Source: an uncultured Ruminococcus sp.
Lineage (GTDB): Bacteria > Bacillota > Clostridia > Oscillospirales > Ruminococcaceae
Assembly (NCBI GenBank): GCA_902783005.1
Contig: CACZPI010000110.1
Coordinates: 1 to 39,010, forward strand
Length of the DNA stretch: 39,010 bases
Direction: 5' to 3'
Part shown: piece by piece, positions 7,644-13,454 of the stretch
Layout: every line of letters begins with the position of its first letter
Position numbering within the stretch: position 1 is the stretch's first letter
The notes under the pieces: model-generated
What the model saw: the letters and a program-made list of their open reading frames with translations, nothing else
Told to the model about the DNA's origin: nothing
Database searches by the model: none
Program-made: the position numbers and the translations under genes

Positions 7644-9080
7644 TTATTTCTTGTTGATCGTGAACAGCACCAGCAGGGGGTAAATTTCCAGACGTCCGAG
7701 CAGCATGTCTGCGGAGAGCAGGAGCTTTGCCCAGGCGGAGAAGCCTGCGAAATTGCCGGACGGGCCGATCTCATTCAGACCGGGGCCGACATTGTTCATG
7801 CAGGTGATGACCGCCGTGACCGTGGTGGGGACATCGTGTCCGTCAAGCCCGAGCAGCAGCACCGATACTGCCAGCAGGAACATGAATACCACGAAATAAT
7901 ACGCAATGCCGTGGACGACCTCCTTGTCCACCTTACGGCCGTCGCACTTGACCACGACGACGGAACGCGGGGACAAGGTGCAGCGGATCTCCTTGATGAC
8001 ACTCTTGACCAGCACCATGATGCGCATGACCTTCAGACCGCCGCCGGTCGATCCTGCGCAGCCGCCGACGAACATCAGCACCATCAGCAGCGTCTGGGAG
8101 AACATCGGCCATTCCGTGTAATCGGCCGTCGCAAATCCCGCCGTTGAAATGATCGTGAGCACCTGGAAGCTCGCATAGCGGAATGCCTTGAGAATGCCGC
8201 CGTAGAAGCCCGAAATGTTGATCGTGATGGCAACGGTCGCCGCAAGGACGATGCCCAGGAGCACATGCAGCTCCTCGTTCTTGACTGCCTGGAGGAATTT
8301 GCCGGAAACGACCAGGAAGTACAGGGAGAAATTCACCGAGAACAGCAGCATGAACAGCGTCACAATGCCGTCGATATACGCGCTGTTGTAATCGGCAATG
8401 CTCCCGCCCCGGATGGAGAAGCCGCCGGTGCCGGCTGTGGAAAATGCCGTTGTGATCGCATCGAAGAAGGGCATTCCGCCCAGGAGCAGCAGGATCATTT
8501 CCGTGAGGGTGAGGGTGATATAAATGGCGTACAGGATCCGCAGGGAGCTGCTCATCTTGGAAACGAGCTTGCCGGCGGTCGGCCCCGCGGATTCCGCACG
8601 GACAAGGTGCATGGTGCGGGTGTCGGACTGGGGCAGCACGGCGAGCATGAAGATCAGGACGCCCATACCGCCGATGAAATGCGTAAATGCCCGCCAGAAC
8701 AGGCACGAACGCGACATGCCTTCAATATCGCTGAGAATGGTCGAGCCGGTGGTGGTCAGCCCCGATGCCGTCTCAAAGATCGCATCTGCCAGATTGGGGA
8801 TCTCCCCGGAAAAGACATACGGCAGCGCACCGAGCACGGACATGGTGATCCAGGCACATGCCACGACCGCCATGCCCTCGCGGGTATAGACGGAATGGTT
8901 CTTCGGCTTTTTCAGCGTGACGAGCGTGCCGAGCACGATCATGCCGATGCCTGTCCCGGCAAATGCCAGAAGGCTTGGAATTTCGCCGTAGATTGCCGCA
9001 ACGATCACCGGCAGCAGCAGCAGTACCCCGACAGCCCGGACGATCTGGGCGGTGAGGTAAACGATCATCTTATGATTCAT
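7644..9080 (-). CDS. trkH: TrkH/KtrB-family potassium transporter, membrane subunit
   Basis: Pore-forming subunit for potassium uptake, gated by the partner TrkA. The 478-residue protein is strongly hydrophobic throughout. It has four pore-loop repeats whose selectivity-filter segments can be seen in order: SGLTTTGST, TAGTGGFS, STAGFATAD and NNVGPGLNE. It ends in GRLEIYPLLVLF, the usual C-terminus of the family. GGAGG lies 7 bp before the ATG. The start is 12 bp after the trkA stop, so the two genes form an operon trkA-trkH. Confidence 0.95.
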   Translation of the reverse strand: MNHKMIVYLTAQIVRAVGVLLLLPVIVAAIYGEIPSLLAFAGTGIGMIVLGTLVTLKKPKNHSVYTREGMAVVACAWITMSVLGALPYVFSGEIPNLADAIFETASGLTTTGSTILSDIEGMSRSCLFWRAFTHFIGGMGVLIFMLAVLPQSDTRTMHLVRAESAGPTAGKLVSKMSSSLRILYAIYITLTLTEMILLLLGGMPFFDAITTAFSTAGTGGFSIRGGSIADYNSAYIDGIVTLFMLLFSVNFSLYFLVVSGKFLQAVKNEELHVLLGIVLAATVAITINISGFYGGILKAFRYASFQVLTIISTAGFATADYTEWPMFSQTLLMVLMFVGGCAGSTGGGLKVMRIMVLVKSVIKEIRCTLSPRSVVVVKCDGRKVDKEVVHGIAYYFVVFMFLLAVSVLLLGLDGHDVPTTVTAVITCMNNVGPGLNEIGPSGNFAGFSAWAKLLLSADMLLGRLEIYPLLVLFTINKK

Positions 9081-9092
9081 ACGCCGCCTCCG

Positions 9093-10451
9093 TTATTCCT
9101 GGAACATCTCGTCAAGGGATGTGATCTTGCGGTTGGTGGTGACGACGACCACGCTGTCATTGACCTTGAGGCAGTCGGTGCCGGAGGGAATGATGCGCTT
9201 GTTGCCGCGGATGATGCCCGCGATCAGGAAGCCCGGACGCACCTGAAGATCCTTGAGCTCCGCACCCACATACTTCGCACCGCCGCGCACGATGAATTCG
9301 ATGGCCTCGAGCTTGTCCTCGGCCAGGCGGTAGAGGGTGATGATATTGCTGTTCTGGGAATTCTGCTTGGCGCGGACATACTGCAAAATCAGCTCCGCGG
9401 TCGTTTCCTTGGGGGATACGATGTTTTCCAATCCCACGCTCTCGGAAATGGACAGCAGAGAGGAGCGGTTGATCTTGGTGACGATCTTATCGACGCCGAT
9501 CTTCTTGGCGTAGAGGGAGAGGATGATGTTCTCCTCGTCGATGCCGGTCAGCATGATCGCAGAATCGGCATTTTCCAGTCCTTCCTCCATGAGAATGTCC
9601 TGGTCGGTGCCGTCGGCGCGGATGATGTTGGCCTTGGGGAACCATTCGGCAAGCTGGTCGCAGCGTTCGGGATCAATTTCGATGATCTTGACCTGGATGC
9701 CGAGCTCAAGGAGCTGGCGCACGAGGTAAAAGCTGATCTTGCCGCCGCCGACGATGATGCAGTCCTTGACGCGGCTTTTGAGCTCACCGACAATTTTGTA
9801 GAGCCTGCCAAGGTCGGCGTGCATCGCGGTAATATAGATCCGGTCGCCGGCCTTGAGGACAAAGCTGCCGTCGGGGATGGTGATGTCATCCCCCCGCCGC
9901 ACGGCGCAGACAAGGATCCTGAGGCCGAGCTTCGGACGGATGGCAGCAAGCTGAATGCCGTCAAGGGCGCCGCCTTCGGAGACCTTGATCTCGGCAAGAT
10001 CCATGCGCCCCTTGGCGAAGGTCTCAACGTGGATCGCATTGGGATAGCGCAGCATGCGGGCGATCTCATTGGCGGTCTGGTATTCGGGGTTGATCATCAT
10101 ACTGATGCCCATTTCCTCGCGCATGAAGACGAGCTGGGAGGAATAGATGGGGTTGCGCACACGGGCAACGGAATGCTTGGCGCCGCATTTGCGGGCGATG
10201 AGGCAGCACATGAGGTTGGTCTCGTCGGAATCGGTCATCGCAATGATGATATTGGTATGCTCGACTCCTGCCGCCTGCAGATCCGCCACGATCAGCGCAG
10301 AGCCGACGACACCCTGTACATCGTTGTTGTCCACAAGGGCGCGGACGACATCGGGATCGGTGTCCATGACAGTGACATCGTGTTCCTCATTGCACAGTGT
10401 CTGTGCGAGGATACTGCCGGCCTTGCCGCAGCCTACGATCAGAATATTCAC
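9093..10451 (-). CDS. trkA: TrkA potassium-uptake regulatory subunit (two RCK modules)
   Basis: Cytosolic nucleotide-binding gating subunit for TrkH. At 452 residues it is a full-length duplicated TrkA with two RCK_N/RCK_C modules. The first begins MNILIVGCGKAGS with the acidic end VMDTD binding the adenosine ribose; the second Rossmann part is DCIIVGGGKISF followed by KIIEID. TrkA_C domains lie around 150-220 and near 370-450. The start is GTG at 10451: AAGGAG lies 8 bp before it, and the nearby ATG is out of frame. A consensus promoter precedes it, divergent from the small HMA-like gene. Confidence 0.95.
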   Translation of the reverse strand: MNILIVGCGKAGSILAQTLCNEEHDVTVMDTDPDVVRALVDNNDVQGVVGSALIVADLQAAGVEHTNIIIAMTDSDETNLMCCLIARKCGAKHSVARVRNPIYSSQLVFMREEMGISMMINPEYQTANEIARMLRYPNAIHVETFAKGRMDLAEIKVSEGGALDGIQLAAIRPKLGLRILVCAVRRGDDITIPDGSFVLKAGDRIYITAMHADLGRLYKIVGELKSRVKDCIIVGGGKISFYLVRQLLELGIQVKIIEIDPERCDQLAEWFPKANIIRADGTDQDILMEEGLENADSAIMLTGIDEENIILSLYAKKIGVDKIVTKINRSSLLSISESVGLENIVSPKETTAELILQYVRAKQNSQNSNIITLYRLAEDKLEAIEFIVRGGAKYVGAELKDLQVRPGFLIAGIIRGNKRIIPSGTDCLKVNDSVVVVTTNRKITSLDEMFQE

Positions 10452-10509
10452 GGTACATTCTCCTTGTATTCATTCATTGTACGCCGCACGGTGCAGACAT
10501 ACACTTCTA

Positions 10510-10538
10510 TTATAGACCTCTTTACAGTATTTGTCAAG
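10510..10538 (-). promoter_or_regulatory. trkAH promoter
   Basis: On the minus strand TTGACA (10533-10538), a 17-bp spacer and TATAAT (10510-10515): a full consensus vegetative promoter about 60 bp before the trkA start. Confidence 0.85.
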
Positions 10539-10554
10539 CTGGAAATGCCACTCT

Positions 10555-10582
10555 TGCATTTTCCGGCGCCGTGTGGTATAAT
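10555..10582 (+). promoter_or_regulatory. promoter of the small HMA-like gene
   Basis: TTGCAT (10555-10560), a 16-bp spacer and TATAAT (10577-10582), 36 bp before the ATG at 10619. It is divergent from the trkA promoter, with the -35 boxes about 16 bp apart. Confidence 0.75.
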
Positions 10583-10618
10583 GGAGAAAAATGAACACCT
10601 GTGAAGGAGGCGGACGGA

Positions 10619-10966
10619 ATGCGGATGGTGATTTTGCTGATATTCGGGGCATTGTGCCTGGCCGGGATCCTGGCGGTGGCACGGTATGCGCTGACCTATG
10701 ACAAGCCGAAGAAGGAAAAGCCCCTTCCTGAGCCGCCGCCGCCCCTGCCCGGAGGAGGCGGGGTGTATACGCTGGTGATCGAAGGGATGGAGACCCCGGA
10801 GGATGAAGCCGCTGTCGGACATGCGCTCGCGCCCCTTTGTGTGCAGGTCACGGTGCAGGCGGGCACGGCAGAGGTGAAGTATCAGGGCATTCCGGGGATC
10901 GACTTTCTCGATTCGCTCCGCGATGCCGTACAGGCGGCGGGGTATGCCGTGACGGAGATCCGGTGA
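10619..10966 (+). CDS. small membrane protein with an HMA-like domain lacking the metal CxxC
   Basis: A 115-residue protein with one N-terminal membrane segment (about 3-24), a Lys/Pro-rich linker with a run of prolines (about 29-45), and a C-terminal domain of about 65 residues. The domain order matches heavy-metal-associated (ferredoxin-like) domains: strand YTLVIEGM, helix AAVGHALAPL, strand VQVTVQAGTAEVKY, helix LDSLRDAVQAAGYAV. The metal loop GMxCxxC reads GMETPED, so copper-type binding is not expected. The start at 10619 is chosen because AAGGAGG (10604-10610) sits 8 bp before it; the GTG at 10601 would lie before that site. It stands alone and is followed by the intergenic repeat and a terminator. 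Confidence 0.7.
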   Translation: MRMVILLIFGALCLAGILAVARYALTYDKPKKEKPLPEPPPPLPGGGGVYTLVIEGMETPEDEAAVGHALAPLCVQVTVQAGTAEVKYQGIPGIDFLDSLRDAVQAAGYAVTEIR

Positions 10967-10980
10967 CAGATGGTGCCTTT

Positions 10981-11100
10981 GAGGGGGGCGGGGGCGCAGC
11001 CCCCGCACCTGAGAACCCCCTCCCCGCTTGCGGGGAGGGGGCAGGGGGAGGGGCGGATTCACAGTACGCCCTCCCCAAAACATTTTTTTGACAAGCCTGA
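10981..11100. repeat. interspersed intergenic repeat, copy 1
   Basis: About 120 bp of very GC-rich sequence that recurs at 22735-22852. Internal order: stem CGGGGGC/GCCCCCG (10989-11005), a 12-bp stem CCCCCTCCCCGC/GCGGGGAGGGGG (11016-11041), a G-rich run pairing with CCCTCCCC (11045-11076), then a T-run (11083-11089) and GACAAGC. It has no coding potential. Structure and recurrence suggest a small non-autonomous repeat family of this genome, perhaps also acting as a terminator. Confidence 0.75.
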
Positions 11101-11130
11101 GACCGCATTGTGGAAAATGCGGTCTTTTCT
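11101..11130 (+). terminator. intrinsic terminator
   Basis: A 9-bp stem GACCGCATT (11101-11109) / AATGCGGTC (11116-11124), a short loop, then TTTTCT. It probably ends transcription of the small HMA-like gene after reading through the repeat element. Confidence 0.75.
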
Positions 11131-11134
11131 GCTT

Positions 11135-11191
11135 ATGCTGCCAGATGAAGCAAATGCTGCCAAATGAAGCAAATGCTACCAAAAGCAACAA
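11135..11191 (+). repeat. 19-bp tandem repeat, about three units
   Basis: Units start at 11135, 11154 and 11173. The first two differ at one base (ATGCTGCCAGATGAAGCAA / ATGCTGCCAAATGAAGCAA) and the third is diverged. It leads into the decayed coding remnant. Confidence 0.7.
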
Positions 11192-11250
11192 AATATAAAT
11201 AGTAATACAAAGAAAAAAACAAATATAATGATAAATACAATGTGTGTGTA

Positions 11251-11302
11251 ACACACAGCCTTGCGGCAGCACAACACACACACGAAACGCAGAAAACGGA
11301 TT
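11251..11302 (+). repeat. 52-bp direct repeat, copy A
   Basis: Identical over 52 bp to 11458-11509. It encodes TQPCGSTTHTRNAENG in the remnant's frame. The two copies bracket the 30-bp tandem units, consistent with a duplication or recombination event in a decaying gene. Confidence 0.9.
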
Positions 11303-11457
11303 CTTGTCAAAACCGGGTGCAACCGAACGGTTTTTCTGGAAACCGGGCGAAACCGTTCGGTTTTTTTGGAAACCCAAAAAACCCGATACAGATAGTGATA
11401 GTGAAAGTGATACAGAAAAAGAAAAAAATACAGATAATGATATAGTGTGTGTATGTG

Positions 11458-11509
11458 ACACACAGCCTTGCGGCAGCACAACACACACACGAAACGCAGA
11501 AAACGGATT
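11458..11509 (+). repeat. 52-bp direct repeat, copy B
   Basis: Second exact copy of the 52-bp block at 11251-11302, ending about 25 bp before the miaB promoter. Confidence 0.9.
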
Positions 11510-11534
11510 TCCTGTTTCCGCCGGGAAATCTGTC

Positions 11535-11563
11535 TTGCATTTTTTCACAGGATATGCTATAAT
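11535..11563 (+). promoter_or_regulatory. miaB operon promoter
   Basis: TTGCAT (11535-11540), a 17-bp spacer and TATAAT (11558-11563), about 38 bp before the miaB start. It probably drives miaB-ricF-mutS-mutL-miaA, since these genes are closely spaced without terminators. Confidence 0.8.
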
Positions 11564-11600
11564 AAAAGTTGACACTTTACCAAGAACGGAGATGAGCCAT

Positions 11601-13010
11601 ATGTCCGATGCCATTGATCTGAACCGGCTTCCCCCCGCGGAGGAATGCATCCGCGATGTCCGCGCATGGCTTGCCGAGCGTCCCGCACAGCCGCTGGCCT
11701 ACCTGCACAGCTTCGGCTGCCAGCTCAATGCCGCCGACAGCGAAAAGCTCGCCGGCATTCTTGCGGCGATGGGCTACGGCAGAACCGATGACCCCGCTGC
11801 CGCATCCCTCATTCTCTACAATACCTGCGCCGTGCGGGAGAATGCAGAGGATCGCGTCTTCGGCACCCTCGGCAGCATCAAGCGCCTGAAAACCGACAAT
11901 CCCGCCCTCATTCTCTGCGTCACCGGCTGCATGACCGCGCAGGAATCCGTTGCGGAGAAGATCCGGAAATCCTACCCCTATGTGGATATTGTCATCGGCT
12001 CGTCTGCCGTACAGCGCCTTGCCCAGATGCTCTGGGCGCATATGCACGGCATGCGCCATGCATGGGATATTGAAACGTACACCGACATTCCCGAGGGGGT
12101 GCCGACCGTGCGTGATTCGACCTTCAAGGCCGCTGTGCCGATCATGTACGGCTGCAATAATTTCTGCACCTACTGCATCGTGCCCTATGTCCGCGGAAGG
12201 GAACGCAGCCGCGATCCGCAGCAGATCCTTGACGAGGTGCGAGGCCTCATCGCAGACGGCTACAAGGAGATCATGCTCCTCGGCCAGAATGTCAATTCCT
12301 ACCGGGGAAATGCGGAAATTCCCGATTTCCCGGCGCTTCTGCGGGAAATTGACAGGATCCCGGGGGATTACTGGATCCGCTTCATGTCCTCGCATCCCAA
12401 GGATGCCTCGCCCGCGCTGATGGATGCGCTGCTTGAATGCAGCCACCTTGCCAGGCACCTGCATCTGCCGGTGCAGTCGGGCAGCGACGAGATCCTCCGG
12501 CGGATGAACCGGCGGTACACGACGGCACAATATCTCGAAAAGGTTGCATACATCCGTGCAAAAGATCCGCATTTTTCACTTACGACTGACCTGATCGTCG
12601 GCTTCCCCGATGAATCGGAGGCGGATTTTGAAGCGACGCTCGACATTGTGCGCCGGGTGCGGTATGACAACATGTATTCGTTCATTTATTCCAGGCGCAC
12701 CGGCACGAAGGCCGCACAGATGGAGGATCCTGTCACCGATGCCGAGAAATCGGCGCGGATGGGACGGCTCCTTGCCTTGCAGCGGGAGATCGCGGTGGAG
12801 AATAACAAACGCTTTGTCGGGCGTGTGATGCGTGTGCTGTGTGACGGCACCGCCAAGAAGCACCCCGGTCATGTCACAGGCAGAAGCTCGGAAAATATGC
12901 TGGTCGAATTCCCCGGCGATGCTGCCCTGATCGGCAGCTTTGCGGATGTGCGGATCACCGAATCCCACAGCGGGGCACTGACCGGAATCCGGATCACAGA
13001 CGAAGGATAA
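11601..13010 (+). CDS. miaB: tRNA-2-methylthio-N6-dimethylallyladenosine synthase
   Basis: Radical-SAM methylthiotransferase that adds the 2-methylthio group to i6A37 of tRNAs reading UNN codons, acting after MiaA. The 469-residue protein has the N-terminal MTTase domain with cluster ligands Cys40 (FGCQLN), Cys76 (NTCAV) and Cys110 (TGCMT). The radical-SAM cluster C185-x3-C189-x2-C192 lies in YGCNNFCTYCIVP, followed by the C-terminal TRAM domain. The start at 11601 is set by GGAG 9 bp upstream. The frame stays open far upstream (to 11244), but that part is the remnant and promoter, not MiaB; the ATG at 11592 touches the ribosome binding site. miaA, which makes the substrate, is in the same cluster. 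A YlbF-family gene follows directly, as an equivalent gene does after miaB in Bacillus. Confidence 0.96.
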   Translation: MSDAIDLNRLPPAEECIRDVRAWLAERPAQPLAYLHSFGCQLNAADSEKLAGILAAMGYGRTDDPAAASLILYNTCAVRENAEDRVFGTLGSIKRLKTDNPALILCVTGCMTAQESVAEKIRKSYPYVDIVIGSSAVQRLAQMLWAHMHGMRHAWDIETYTDIPEGVPTVRDSTFKAAVPIMYGCNNFCTYCIVPYVRGRERSRDPQQILDEVRGLIADGYKEIMLLGQNVNSYRGNAEIPDFPALLREIDRIPGDYWIRFMSSHPKDASPALMDALLECSHLARHLHLPVQSGSDEILRRMNRRYTTAQYLEKVAYIRAKDPHFSLTTDLIVGFPDESEADFEATLDIVRRVRYDNMYSFIYSRRTGTKAAQMEDPVTDAEKSARMGRLLALQREIAVENNKRFVGRVMRVLCDGTAKKHPGHVTGRSSENMLVEFPGDAALIGSFADVRITESHSGALTGIRITDEG

Positions 13011-13026
13011 GAGAGGAGAACCTATC

Positions 13027-13434
13027 ATGAATGTACTTGAACTTGCCAGACAGCTCGGCCATGCCATCCAGCAGGATGACCGCTATATCGCCTATACCCT
13101 TGCCAAGCAGGCCAACGATGAGGACGAGGCGCTGCAGAATCTCATCCAGGCCTTTGAGCTCAAGCGGATGGAGCTGCAGATGGCGCTCGGCAAGGAGGAG
13201 AAGGACCAGGAGGCCATTGCACAGCTCAATGATGTGGTCAAGGAGATCTACCAGCGCATTATGCAGAGCCCCAAGATGATGGTCTACAATGCCGCCAAGC
13301 AGGGCTATGACCAGCTCCAGAATGAGGTCAATACGATCATTTCCATGTCACTGAGCGGCGCTGACCCCGATCAGATCGACCCGGAGACCGCCGGCTGCAC
13401 CGGAAGCTGCTCGACCTGCGGCGGCTGCGGCTGA
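13027..13434 (+). CDS. YlbF/YmcA-family protein with C-terminal cysteine cluster (RicF/RicA-like)
   Basis: A 135-residue, mostly helical protein of the YlbF/YmcA (DUF964) family. In Bacillus, RicA, RicF and RicT form a complex with Fe-S clusters that affects RNA processing, competence and biofilm formation. Here residues 1-110 are the helical domain. The tail CTGSCSTCGGCG holds Cys124, Cys128, Cys131 and Cys134, suited to bind a metal or Fe-S cluster. It lies 16 bp after miaB and 20 bp before mutS, in the same operon. In Bacillus the gene next to miaB is ymcA (ricA), while the Cys-rich tail is a feature of YlbF (ricF), so the exact orthology is open. Confidence 0.85.
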   Translation: MNVLELARQLGHAIQQDDRYIAYTLAKQANDEDEALQNLIQAFELKRMELQMALGKEEKDQEAIAQLNDVVKEIYQRIMQSPKMMVYNAAKQGYDQLQNEVNTIISMSLSGADPDQIDPETAGCTGSCSTCGGCG

Positions 13435-13454
13435 TCGCCTGAAAGGAGCGGAGG

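Larger units (their letters stand above)
11143..11513 (+). pseudogene. remnant of a phage-replication-like gene with repetitive linker
   Basis: One frame reads CQMKQMLPNEANATKSNKI, then stops within an A-rich stretch, then CNTQPCGSTTHTRNAENGF. After that come two 10-residue tandem units KPGATERFFW / KPGETVRFFW, an acidic run DTDSDSESDTEKEKN, and CDTQPCGSTTHTRNAENGF again. The composition (charged low-complexity linker, in-frame 30-bp repeat at 11310-11369) looks protein-derived and resembles the middle of DUF6291/DnaD-like phage replication proteins; that match is from memory and uncertain. There is no start with a ribosome binding site, there are stops, and the frame runs on without a stop into miaB, whose own start is at 11601. 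An inverted repeat AACCGAACGGTT/AACCGTTCGGTT followed by seven T (11321-11367) could also act as a terminator. Confidence 0.45.

Noticed and set aside
8265-10604. Long plus-strand open frame (about 779 codons) opposite trkH/trkA
   Set aside because: Antisense shadow; runs through the divergent promoter region and has no start site or family pattern.
11135-11510. CRISPR-like array
   Set aside because: Repeats are tandem or in two copies only, with no regular unique spacers and no cas genes.
11244-11600. N-terminal extension of MiaB of about 119 residues
   Set aside because: The frame is open, but it crosses a consensus promoter and the ribosome binding site for 11601, and MiaB family proteins begin near the FGCQLN domain. 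Treated as remnant DNA.
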